Shown here piece by piece: positions 31,181 through 39,700 of a stretch of DNA of 64,000 bases (position 1 is its first letter; each line of letters starts with the position of its first letter). The notes under the pieces were generated by a model that saw only the letters and a list, made by a program, of their open reading frames with translations, made no database searches and was not told the origin of the DNA. The position numbers and the translations under genes were made by a program. The DNA lies in the NCBI GenBank assembly GCA_031549905.1, contig JAVBPC010000012.1, positions 74,267 through 138,266 on the forward strand. The letters run 5' to 3'. The stretch comes from Avichristensenella sp031549905 (GTDB lineage: Bacteria; Bacillota; Clostridia; Christensenellales; Aristaeellaceae).

Positions 31181-32401
31181 TCAAGCAAACCGGATGCCCG
31201 CTTCCGCCTGTTCAGTATGATACCTTTCCAACAGGTTTTTGATACGGTCCAGCGGGTTCAATAGGTTGTTGAGGCTGTGGTCGTGGTTCAGGGTGGCGAT
31301 GATGAAGGAAATATATTTTGACATGTCCACTTCGATGAACCACGGCGCCTGGCGGATTTCTTCGGGCAGGTAGTTCAGGTTTGTGGACAGCACGCGGCTG
31401 AGCGTCCCTTCTTCATATGCGCGGTTAAACGCCTCGATGCCGTTGGTGAAGAACGCGAACGTGCCCGCCACAAAAATGCGGTTCGCCTTGCGGGCCTTGA
31501 GTTCGCGCGCCAGATCCAGCACGGACTCGCCGGTGGAAATGATATCATCGGCTACGATGATGTCCTTGCCCTCGACGGTGTCGCCCAGGTATTCATGCGC
31601 AACGATGGGGTTTCTGCCGTTGACGATGTTCGTGTAATCGCGGCGCTTGTAGAAAAGGCCCATGTCCAGCCCAAGCACCGTGGAATAGTAGATGTTGCGG
31701 CCGATAGCGCCCTCATCGGGCGAGATGATCATCATGTTATGCTTGTCGATGTTCAGATCGCGGACATTGCGGCACAGCGCCTTGAGCATCTGATAGGTTG
31801 GGTGCACAGATTCAAACCCGGTCAGCGGGATGGCGTTTTGCACACGCGGATCGTGCGCGTCAAAGGTGATGATGTTGGATACGCCCATCTTGGAAAGTTC
31901 CTGCAGCATGATCGCGCAGTCCATCGATTCGCGGGTGGTGCGGCGGTGTTGACGGCTTTCATACAGGAACGGCATGATCACGTTGATCCGGCGGGCCTTG
32001 CCGCCCACCGCGCCGATCACGCGCTTTAGGTCCGAATAGTGGTCATCGGGCGACATGGGCACCTCGCGCCCGTACATTTTGTAGGTAACCTGATAGGCTG
32101 TTACATCGCTGATGATATACAGGTCATACCCGCGCACGCTTTGGCGAAGCAGCGCCTTGCCCTCGCCGGTGCCAAACCTGGGACACGAAACATCCAGCAG
32201 AAAAGTATCGCGGTTGTAGCCGGGCGTGGTGTACAGTTCCCCCTCCGCCATCGATTCCTCGCGCTGGGTACGCCAACGGCGCAAATACTCGTCCGCACGC
32301 TTTCCCAGCTCCTCGCATCCGGGCATGGCAATGATGCCAAGCCGTGCAAGCGGAACGGACTCGAACTCATCCAGGTTTTTGCCCTGCGGTTGATCCATCA
32401 T
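31181..32401 (-). CDS. prs: Ribose-phosphate pyrophosphokinase, long form
   Basis: 406 aa. I use the ATG pair at 32401/32398 with AAAGGGTGG upstream. Motifs: MPFLYESRQHRRTTRESMDCAIMLQEL near 150-176 (ATP-binding RQ..R region), ITFDAHDPRVQNAIPL near 186-201 (DxH), ISPDEGAIGRN near 233, FYKRRDY near 254, and the PRPP loop IVADDIISTGESVLDLA near 284-300. It makes PRPP for nucleotides, His and Trp. Classical Prs proteins have about 315 residues; this one carries about 80 extra at the N terminus and changes in normally strict motifs (DAHDPRVQ for DLHAGQIQ), so it belongs to a divergent clostridial form. Confidence 0.88.
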   Translation of the reverse strand: MMDQPQGKNLDEFESVPLARLGIIAMPGCEELGKRADEYLRRWRTQREESMAEGELYTTPGYNRDTFLLDVSCPRFGTGEGKALLRQSVRGYDLYIISDVTAYQVTYKMYGREVPMSPDDHYSDLKRVIGAVGGKARRINVIMPFLYESRQHRRTTRESMDCAIMLQELSKMGVSNIITFDAHDPRVQNAIPLTGFESVHPTYQMLKALCRNVRDLNIDKHNMMIISPDEGAIGRNIYYSTVLGLDMGLFYKRRDYTNIVNGRNPIVAHEYLGDTVEGKDIIVADDIISTGESVLDLARELKARKANRIFVAGTFAFFTNGIEAFNRAYEEGTLSRVLSTNLNYLPEEIRQAPWFIEVDMSKYISFIIATLNHDHSLNNLLNPLDRIKNLLERYHTEQAEAGIRFA

Positions 32402-32434
32402 AACGAAATCCACCCTTTCCGTTTGTTCGATTCC

Positions 32435-32440
32435 ATTATA
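32435..32440 (-). promoter_or_regulatory. Extended -10 promoter of prs
   Basis: Minus strand: TGC-TATAAT (-10 at 32435-32440), about 30 bases upstream of the ATG. TGCAAA 17 bases further upstream is a poor -35, compatible with an extended -10 promoter. Confidence 0.6.
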
Positions 32441-32480
32441 GCATTTCCCGACAAATTTTGCATCCGCCTGGAAGAGAAAA

Positions 32481-32508
32481 CGGGGCGAAATCGTACGACT
32501 TCGCCCCG
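32481..32508 (-). terminator. Terminator of degraded zinc-ribbon gene
   Basis: CGGGGCGAA / TTCGCCCCG with inner TCGTACGA palindrome; followed on the minus strand by TTTTCTCTT. It lies 17 bases after the last stop of the pseudogene at 32525. Confidence 0.75.
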
Positions 32509-32524
32509 CAAACATCCCAAAGAG

Positions 32525-32706
32525 TCAGTTGTTCGCGTTCCGCCAGACGCCAAAGGCAAACGCCGCCAGTGCAAGCAGCACCGCGGCCGCCGACCTTACC
32601 AGTTTGCCCATTTACCATAAACTGATACGTTTTGCCGCTGTACTGGAAGGCGATCATCCGCACCGGCACCATAAGATACTTGCATTTCGTATCCCGCGCA
32701 AACTTT
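32525..32706 (-). pseudogene. 3' remnant of a TFIIB-type zinc-ribbon membrane protein
   Basis: On the minus strand one frame reads KYLMVPVRMIAFQYSGKTYQ, followed by FMVNGQTGKVGG, the end pattern of a common clostridial family (zinc ribbon, then 'NGQTGK' and a membrane anchor). Just after NGQTGK the membrane anchor continues in another frame (AAAVLLALAAFAFGVWRN, stop at 32525), so a frameshift separates the two. The zinc ribbon itself is missing, and the remnant's 5' side runs into the murG promoter. A terminator still sits downstream. I read it as a decayed gene; a sequencing error could explain the frameshift but not the missing N-terminal part. Confidence 0.6.
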
Positions 32707-32749
32707 ACTCTATCCTTTTTTCACTTGACGCGTAAAGCTTGACTTGGCT

Positions 32750-32758
32750 TGATATAAT
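32750..32758 (+). promoter_or_regulatory. Extended -10 promoter of murG
   Basis: TGATATAAT: TG, one base, then perfect TATAAT (32753-32758), 20 bases before the murG ATG. TTGACG at 32725 is too far (22 bases) to be a normal -35. The transcript would have a very short leader starting near the GGAGG. Confidence 0.6.
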
Positions 32759-32777
32759 GATGCTGGAGGCGAAACGC

Positions 32778-33842
32778 ATGCGGATAGTTTTCACGGGCGG
32801 CGGCACGGCGGGGCATGTGACCCCAAACCTTGCGCTGATCCCGCATTTTCAAAAGGCCGGGTGGGATATCCATTACATTGGCACAAAAGACGGCGTGGAA
32901 CGCACGCTGATTGAGCCGATCAAGGGCGTGACATACCATGCCGTCAGGTCCGGCAAGCTGCGCCGGTATTTCGATGTAAAGAACTTCACCGACCCATTCC
33001 GCGTGGTGTATGGCGCGGGCGAGGCGGCATCTCTGATGGGGAAGCTAAAGCCCGATGTGCTGTTTTCCAAGGGCGGGTTTGTATCGGTGCCGGTGGTGTA
33101 CGGCGCGCGGCTGCACGGTGTGCCCGCCGTGCTGCACGAAAGCGACATGACGCCGGGGCTTGCCAACAAGCTATGCATTCCCTGCGCGAAGGTGATCTGC
33201 ACCACATTCCCGGAAGCTGCGGAGGCGATCGGCAAAAAGGCGGTGTACACCGGCACGCCGCTGCGGCCGGAGCTGTTTCTGGGCAAGCGGGAGCGGGGGC
33301 TTTCGCACCTTGGGTTTGACGGAGCAAAGCCGGTGCTGCTGATGATGGGCGGATCAACCGGCGCGGCCAGCGTCAACAAGGCGCTGCGCGAGGCGCTGCC
33401 CAGGCTGCTGCCACAGTTTGACATCGCGCACATTACCGGAAAGGGCAATATGGATGCGGCCCTTTCGGATACGCGCGGCTACACGCAGCTGGAATATGTA
33501 AATGAACAGCTGCCCGATGTGTTCAGCGCCACGGATATTATGCTCTCCCGCGCCGGAGCGAACGCGTTGTCGGAGATTCTGGCGCTGCGCAAGCCCGCGC
33601 TGCTGGTGCCTTACCCGCTGGGCGCAAGCCGCGGGGATCAGATTGTCAATGCTGCGTCGTTTGAAAAGAGGGGGCTTTCCCGCGTGCTGCCGCAAGAGGA
33701 AATGACGGCGGAAACGCTTGTTGCGGCGATAGAGGGGCTTTGGCGGGATCGGGACCAGATTCGCGCGGCGATGGAGAAAGAGCCTGTTGTCGATGGCACG
33801 CGGAAGGTTATGGGGATTATTGAAGGGGCGGCAAAGAAATAA
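32778..33842 (+). CDS. murG: UDP-GlcNAc:lipid I N-acetylglucosaminyltransferase
   Basis: 354 aa, start MRIVFTGGGTAGHVTPNLAL with GGAGG eight bases upstream. MurG landmarks: GGGTAGHVTPNLA (first Gly loop, residues 7-19), FSKGGFVSVPVV near 97-108 (G-loop and membrane patch), HESDMTPGLANKL near 124-136, MMGGSTGAASVNKAL near 186-200, LSRAGANALSEILALRKPALLVPYPLGASRGDQIVNA near 255-291 (UDP-GlcNAc site). It adds GlcNAc to lipid I to make lipid II at the inner face of the membrane. No division/cell-wall cluster surrounds it, so it is a stand-alone copy. Confidence 0.95.
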   Translation: MRIVFTGGGTAGHVTPNLALIPHFQKAGWDIHYIGTKDGVERTLIEPIKGVTYHAVRSGKLRRYFDVKNFTDPFRVVYGAGEAASLMGKLKPDVLFSKGGFVSVPVVYGARLHGVPAVLHESDMTPGLANKLCIPCAKVICTTFPEAAEAIGKKAVYTGTPLRPELFLGKRERGLSHLGFDGAKPVLLMMGGSTGAASVNKALREALPRLLPQFDIAHITGKGNMDAALSDTRGYTQLEYVNEQLPDVFSATDIMLSRAGANALSEILALRKPALLVPYPLGASRGDQIVNAASFEKRGLSRVLPQEEMTAETLVAAIEGLWRDRDQIRAAMEKEPVVDGTRKVMGIIEGAAKK

Positions 33843-33848
33843 ACGTCA

Positions 33849-33881
33849 GGGCTGTTGCAATATTATTGAGTGCAACAGCCC
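33849..33881. terminator. Bidirectional terminator
   Basis: Perfect 11-bp stem GGGCTGTTGCA / TGCAACAGCCC with an 11-base loop, followed by CTCTTATTTT; located between murG and a convergent gene. Confidence 0.85.
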
Positions 33882-33884
33882 CTC

Positions 33885-34421
33885 TTATTTTACGCAGCAA
33901 GCGTCATTCCAAACCTGTACCTCAACGTAGTGCCGCCGCACAACATCGCGTAGGAAGCCATCCAACGTTCCGCTATATTCCCATAACTGCTTCAGCAGCA
34001 TTTCCTTGGTCAAAACCTCAATTCCCCCCACCTTTTGAAAGGCCGCGCCGCTATCCCCAAAGGTGAAACTGATGTACTCAGACGGTATGTCGCAAAGCAG
34101 GATTTTTGTAACAATGCCGTGATCAAACCATTCATCAAGGTATTCGCTGCCATGCAGCACGAACGATAAGGGGTGTTCTTCCACCGGCCTGCCGCCAAGG
34201 CTGATGAATGTCTCGTATAGATAGCGGTCCTGAGCGATCCGAAGGGGATAATAGTTTTCAAAATCCTCAAACCGGCCAAAGGCGGTCTTTCCGGCATTTG
34301 CGGCGGCCATTTTGCCGGCCAGCGCAAACGCCTCTTCCTTTGGCAGCCTCACAATGTTTTTCAGAGGAATGCAGTTGGGGTGGCAGTAGTTTACGATATA
34401 CAGCTCTTCCGCATTGATCAT
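33885..34421 (-). CDS. Hypothetical protein, 178 aa, coupled to GNAT gene
   Basis: Starts MINAEELYIVNYCHPNCIPL; the ATG at 34421 overlaps the stop of the GNAT gene (ATGA). Soluble, mixed alpha/beta composition with no signal peptide or membrane span. Features: an N-terminal NYCHPNC, then FEDFENYYPLRIAQDRYLYETFISLGG near 50-77, HGSEYLDEWFDHG near 90-102, and SFTFGDSGA near 117-125. The pattern 'Y...RI..DRYLY..F...GG.P....P..F.L.G' hints at a small family of clostridial proteins, but I cannot name it. It may modify or bind the same substrate as the acetyltransferase. Confidence 0.7.
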   Translation of the reverse strand: MINAEELYIVNYCHPNCIPLKNIVRLPKEEAFALAGKMAAANAGKTAFGRFEDFENYYPLRIAQDRYLYETFISLGGRPVEEHPLSFVLHGSEYLDEWFDHGIVTKILLCDIPSEYISFTFGDSGAAFQKVGGIEVLTKEMLLKQLWEYSGTLDGFLRDVVRRHYVEVQVWNDACCVK

Positions 34422-34885
34422 GCCAGGTTCCCTGCCGTTTCCCCGCCCAGGTCCTTCCCCATCATCACCATGCCATTCCAGCTTTTATACCCGCGCCGGT
34501 GGTAGTATTGTTCAGTCTGATCCCCTCTGGATGTAAACAAATAGGTTTTGGCAACGCCCTTCTCCTTTAGGTTTCGCTCAAGCGCATGCATCAGCGCGGT
34601 GCCTACACCCTTGCCTTGCATTGCCGGCGCCACAAAGAAATCTTTGATGAAGAACTGCCTGCAATCGTAATAGGCTTCACTGGCGCCAACAATCGCACCG
34701 ATGCTCTTGCCTTCCTCATCACAGCAAACAAGCCCGTAAGCATCGCGGCAATTGATCATTTCATCCAGCTTTTGCGCAGCAGCGGAAAGCGTCCACGCGT
34801 CATTCCAGGGCGGGGCGTTGTATGTCTCCACATAAAGCTCTGCAAGCTTTGATATATGGGTATCGTTTATGGTTTCAAACGTCAC
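34418..34885 (-). CDS. GNAT-family N-acetyltransferase
   Basis: 155 aa, GTG start at 34885 with AGGAGAGC upstream. GNAT core: helix 1 HISKLAELYVETYNAPPW, strands VCCDEEGKSIGAIVGA, and the acetyl-CoA pyrophosphate loop FVAPAMQGKGVGTALMHALERNLKEKG near residues 85-111 (Q/RxxGxG/A as QGKGVG). C-terminal TSRGDQTEQYYHRRGYKSWNGMVMMGKDL is typical. The substrate is unknown. The gene begins only about 30 bases after the hydrogenase terminator, with no room for an obvious promoter, so read-through may express it. Confidence 0.85.
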   Translation of the reverse strand: MTFETINDTHISKLAELYVETYNAPPWNDAWTLSAAAQKLDEMINCRDAYGLVCCDEEGKSIGAIVGASEAYYDCRQFFIKDFFVAPAMQGKGVGTALMHALERNLKEKGVAKTYLFTSRGDQTEQYYHRRGYKSWNGMVMMGKDLGGETAGNLA

Positions 34886-34914
34886 GGGCGTGCTCTCCTA
34901 TGCGCATTTATCTG

Positions 34915-34952
34915 AAAAAAGCTGCCGTGGTCGAAACATCATCCACGGCAGC
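34915..34952 (-). terminator. Terminator of hydrogenase operon
   Basis: Minus strand: GCTGCCGTGG, 12-base loop, CCACGGCAGC, then TTTTTT (34915-34920). Confidence 0.9.
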
Positions 34953-34973
34953 CCCCCTCAGTATCCGCTAGCC

Positions 34974-36785
34974 TTACTTCTTCTCTTCCGGCAGCAGCTC
35001 ATTATACCGCCCACGCGGCGTATAGCTGGTGTGCAGCAAATCGTGCGACTTGTGTCCCAGCGGCTCCAGCAGGTATTCGGCGTACAGCTTCTGCACCGCC
35101 GGGTTCTCGTGCGATTTACGCAGCTTCTTTTTCTCATCCTCATGGAAGATGCCGTCGCGGCGCTCCTTCCATGCGCTCTTCAGGCCGGTTCTCGGCTGGC
35201 CGCCGCCCACTACGCAGCCGCCCGGGCAGCCCATCACTTCAACGAAATGATATTCGGACTTGCCCTTCGCGATCTCTTCCATCAAAATCTGCGCGCCCGC
35301 AAACCCGCTGGTGACGGCTACCTTCGCGGTGAACCCCTCCAGGAACTGGTACTGCGGCAGGCAGTTTTCGAATATGACATCGGCGGTCTTAACCTGCTCC
35401 TGGCCCTCAATGGGGGCAACGTGCAGATTCTCAAACGGCAGCTCCCGCCCGGTAACAAGCTCGTACACCGTACGCAGGGCGGCCTCCATGACGCCGCCGG
35501 TCACGCCGAAGATATCGGCAGCGCCGGTGGAGATGCCAAGCGGCGCCTCAAACAGCGAATCCTGCAGGTTCGCGAAATCGATGCCCGCCTCGCGGATCAT
35601 CTGCGCAAGCTCGCGGGTTGTGATCACAGCGTCCACGTTGGGCAGCCCGCCGTTTTGCATTTCAGGCCGCACGATCTCGAACTTTTTCGCCGTGCAGGGC
35701 ATCACGGATACCACAAACATGTTCTTCGGGTCCATCGCCAGCTTTTGCGCGTAATACGATTTGATGATCGCGCCCATCATCATGTGCGGCGATTTGCAGG
35801 TGGATAGGTTCTTCACCGCATCCGGGAAGCGGTGCTCCAGGAACTTGATCCAGCCCGGGCTGCACGATGTGATCATCGGCAGTGTCGCCTTGCCGCCCAT
35901 CAGCACGGCTTTCGCGCGGGACAGGAACTCGCTGCCCTCTTCCATGATGGTAAGATCAGCCGCAAAGTTCGTGTCAAACACATCGTCAAACATCAATTCT
36001 TTCAGCGCGGTGGCCAGCTTGCCGGTTACGGGCGTGCCCGCCGGCAGGCCGAACTCTTCGCCGATCGCCACGCGTACCGCCGGGGCCACCTGCACGATCA
36101 CGCGCTTGCCGGGGTCATTAATCGCGTCCCACACCTTGGTGACGCTGTCCGTTTCGGACAGCGCGTTCACCGGGCAGACAGCGATGCACTGGCCGCAGTT
36201 GGTGCAATCCACCTCGCCGATGGATTTGCCGTCCGATGGGCCGATGTACGTCTTGAATCCGCGGTTCTGAGCGTTCAAAATACCCACCTGCTGCACCTGG
36301 TTGCACACGCTGACGCACCGGCGGCACAGCACGCACTTGCCGGTATCACGCGTGATCGACGGCGAAATATCGACGATGCCGCCGCTGCGTTCGCCCTTGA
36401 AGCGCGCCTTGTTCACGCCCAGCGTCTGCGACAGTTCCTGCAGTTCGCACTGGCCGGAACGCGCGCAGGCAAGGCAATCCTGCGGGTGATCGGACAGAAT
36501 CAACTCACAGTTCAGCTTTCTGGCCTGTCGCGCCTTGGCGGAGTTGGTCTTGACGACCATCCCCTCTTTCACCTTCACCATGCACGAGGCCACCAGGGTC
36601 CTTGACCCCTCGACCTCCACCATGCACATGCGGCAGCCGCCAAACTGGTGCACGCCCTCCAGGTAGCAAAGGCTGGGGATGTAAATGTTCCAATCCTGCG
36701 CCGCCTTGAGGATCGTCTGACCCTCTTTAGCGGTGATGGGTTTACCGTTAATGGTAAGGTTGATCATCGTATCCGGCATGGTCAT
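34974..36785 (-). CDS. hydA: [FeFe] hydrogenase, HydA subunit of HydABC-type complex
   Basis: 603 aa. N-terminal [2Fe-2S] (Cys 40, 51, 54, 68), His-ligated [4Fe-4S] (H100, C104, C107, C113), two [4Fe-4S] (from CVLCRRCVSVC at 151 and CTNCGQCIAVCP at 194), then the H-cluster domain. H-cluster motifs: L1 TSCSPGW (306-312), L2 MPCTAKKFE (362-370), L3 EVMGCPGGCVVGGGQP (516-531); all four cluster Cys are present. L1 has Ser where most H2-forming enzymes have the proton-relay Cys (TSCCP). It should couple H2 with ferredoxin and NAD(P)H in an electron-bifurcating complex with the two genes upstream. The ATG at 36779 is an alternative start. Confidence 0.92.
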   Translation of the reverse strand: MTMPDTMINLTINGKPITAKEGQTILKAAQDWNIYIPSLCYLEGVHQFGGCRMCMVEVEGSRTLVASCMVKVKEGMVVKTNSAKARQARKLNCELILSDHPQDCLACARSGQCELQELSQTLGVNKARFKGERSGGIVDISPSITRDTGKCVLCRRCVSVCNQVQQVGILNAQNRGFKTYIGPSDGKSIGEVDCTNCGQCIAVCPVNALSETDSVTKVWDAINDPGKRVIVQVAPAVRVAIGEEFGLPAGTPVTGKLATALKELMFDDVFDTNFAADLTIMEEGSEFLSRAKAVLMGGKATLPMITSCSPGWIKFLEHRFPDAVKNLSTCKSPHMMMGAIIKSYYAQKLAMDPKNMFVVSVMPCTAKKFEIVRPEMQNGGLPNVDAVITTRELAQMIREAGIDFANLQDSLFEAPLGISTGAADIFGVTGGVMEAALRTVYELVTGRELPFENLHVAPIEGQEQVKTADVIFENCLPQYQFLEGFTAKVAVTSGFAGAQILMEEIAKGKSEYHFVEVMGCPGGCVVGGGQPRTGLKSAWKERRDGIFHEDEKKKLRKSHENPAVQKLYAEYLLEPLGHKSHDLLHTSYTPRGRYNELLPEEKK

Positions 36786-36797
36786 TCCTCCCCTCCC

Positions 36798-39700
36798 TTA
36801 TTTCTTGTCGCAGCGCAGGCAGCGGGTGGCCTCGGCGACGGCGTTCAGCTTGCGGTACCCCTGCGCGACCTCGCGGAAGCCCTGCTTGCGCTTGTCGGCC
36901 GGCAGCACCTCGATGGGGAAGCGGTTGTACTCCGCGCTGTCTTCATCGGTATACGCGGCCGGGATTTCGATCGGCTTGCCCACGTTCAGCTTGCCGGAGC
37001 CGCCAAGGTACTGATCGATGCTGGAAGCGGCCTTCTTGCCGTCCGCGATGGCAGCGATCGCCGTATCGGAACCGCGCGCCAGGTCGCCGCCGGCAAACAC
37101 GCCGTTAATCGAGGTCATCAGGTTGTGCTTTTGCGTCACCATCGTGCCCCAGGCGGAAAGCTCCACGTCATCCTTGGAGATGAACGGGAAGTCCGCGTGC
37201 TGGCTGATGGCGGGGATCACCATATCGGTGGGCACGACGAACTCGCTGCCTTTGACCCGCTTGGGCTTCCTGCGGCCGTTGGCGTCATACTCGCCAAGTT
37301 CCATCCGCTGGCACTCCATGCCGGTGACGGCACCCTTTTCGTTGCCGATGAACCGCACGGGGGCGGTCAGCTCCATCACTTCCACGCCTTCTTCCAGCGC
37401 TTCCTGTATTTCGCGCTTGTCGGCGGGCATGTCCTCGATGGTGCGGCGGTATACGATGGTCACCTTGCCCGCGCCCAGGCGGATGGCCGTGCGCGCGGTA
37501 TCGACCGCGGTGTTTCCGCCGCCGATGACGGTTACATTCTTGCCAACCTTGAACCGCTTGCCGAAGTGCACATCTTTCAGGAACGGCAGGCCGTGGTACA
37601 CGCCCTTGAGGCTCTCGCCCTCAACGCCCACAAGGTTGGGGAACTGCGTGCCGGTGGCCAGATAGATCGCGTCATATTCCTCGCGCAGCAGCGCAAAGGA
37701 GATATCGCGGCCCACTTCCGTGTTCAGGTGGATGTTGACGCCTTCCTGCTCGATCAGCTTGATCTCATGCTCCAGCACATCAGTCGGCAGGCGGTATTCC
37801 GGGATGCCGTACGCCAGCACGCCGCCGGCGGATGAATGGCTTTCGTACACATCCACTACATAGCCAAGGCGCACCAGATAGTATCCGCACGTCAGGCCGC
37901 TGGGGCCCGCGCCGATGACGGCAACCTTCTTGCCGTTCTTCGGGTATTTGATGTCATCGCTGAACTTCTCTTCGTGGTTCAGCGCAAAGTCGGCCACAAA
38001 GCGCTTCAGGTCGCAGATGGCCAGCGCCTCATCGCGCTGGGCGCGGCGGCACTTGCGCTCGCACGGGTGGGTGCACACGCGGCCGCACACCGCCGGGAAC
38101 GGGTTATCCTGCCGAATCAGGCGGTACGCGTCCAGGAAGCGGCCTTCCTGAATCAGCGCCATGTACCCGGGCACGTTGATGCCGGCGGGGCAGGCGTTCT
38201 GGCAGGGGGAGATGAACATCGATGAGCAAACGCCCGCCTCGCAGCGGTGGTCATGGATGTGCTCCTCATATTCCTTGGCAAAGTACTGCATGGTGGACAG
38301 CACCGGGTTGGGCGCCGTCTGGCCAAGGCCGCACATCGCGGTTTCCTTCACGTTGTTGGAAAGCTCCGTCAGCGCGGCGATGTCGTCTTCCTTGCCCTCG
38401 CCCTTTGTGATGCGCTCCAATATTTCCAGCATCCGCTTGGTGCCGATGCGGCACGGCACACACTTGCCGCAGCTTTCATCCTGAATGAAATCCAGGAAGA
38501 AACGGGCCGTATCGACCATGCAGGTGTCTTCGCTCATCACGACCAACCCGCCGGAACCCATGATCGCGCCAAGCGATGTCAGCGTTTCGTAATCAACGGA
38601 AGTGTTCAGGTATTCCTTTGTGATGCATCCGCCGGACGGACCGCCGATCTGCGCCGCCTTGAAGGATTTGCCCTTCCCAATGCCGCCGCCGACCTTGAAC
38701 ACCAGATCGCCCAGCGTGATGCCCATCGGCACCTCGGCAATGCCGGCGTTGATGATATCGCCCGTCAGCGCGAACACCTTCGTGCCCTTGGAGCGGCCCA
38801 CGCCGTAATTTGCGAACCAGGTTGCGCCTTTATCGATGATGGCGGGAATGTTGGCGAACGTTTCCACGTTGTTGATGATCGTGGGATAGCCGTACAGGCC
38901 GCGCTCAAAGGGGAACGGCGGCTTCTGGGTCGGTTCGCCGCGCTTGCCCTCAATGGAGTTCATCAGCGCCGTTTCTTCGCCGCAGACGAACGCGCCGGCA
39001 CCGATCCTGACTTCCAGGTCGAAGTTGAACTTCGTGCCCAGAATCTTCTTGCCCAGGATGCCCGCCTTGCGCGCCGTATCAATCGCCGCGTTCAGCCGCT
39101 CCACCGCGATGGGGTATTCCGCGCGGACATACACGAACCCGGCGGAAGCGCCGATGGCGTACGCGCCGATCATCATGCCTTCGATCAGGCCAAACGGGTC
39201 GCTCTCAATCAGGGAACGGTCCATGAACGCGCCGGGGTCGCCCTCATCCGCGTTGCACACGATGTACTTGCGCTCTCCGGGGGCATTCATGCCGGCTTCC
39301 CACTTGATGCCGGTGGGGAACCCGCCGCCGCCGCGCCCGCGCAGGCCGGAAAGCTTGATCTCTTCGACCGTGGCCTTCCTGTCCATATCCTTCAGCGCCT
39401 TGGCCAGCGCGGAAAACCCGCCCGCCGCGATGTAGCTTTCCAGCGACGCGAAGTCCACCTTGCCGCAGTTGCGCAGCGCGATCTTGACCTGCTCGGAAAA
39501 GAAGGGGATATCCTTCATCAGCGGGATGTGCTTCTTTTCCTGGTGGTCGTAGTAGGTGTACGCCTCGATTGTTCTGTTTTCGATGATCTCCGCCTGGATG
39601 ATCTCTTGGACCATCTGCGGGGTCACCTTCACATAGAATACGCCTTTGGGTTCCACCAACAGGATGGGGCCCAGCGCGCACAGGCCCATGCAGCCCGTGT

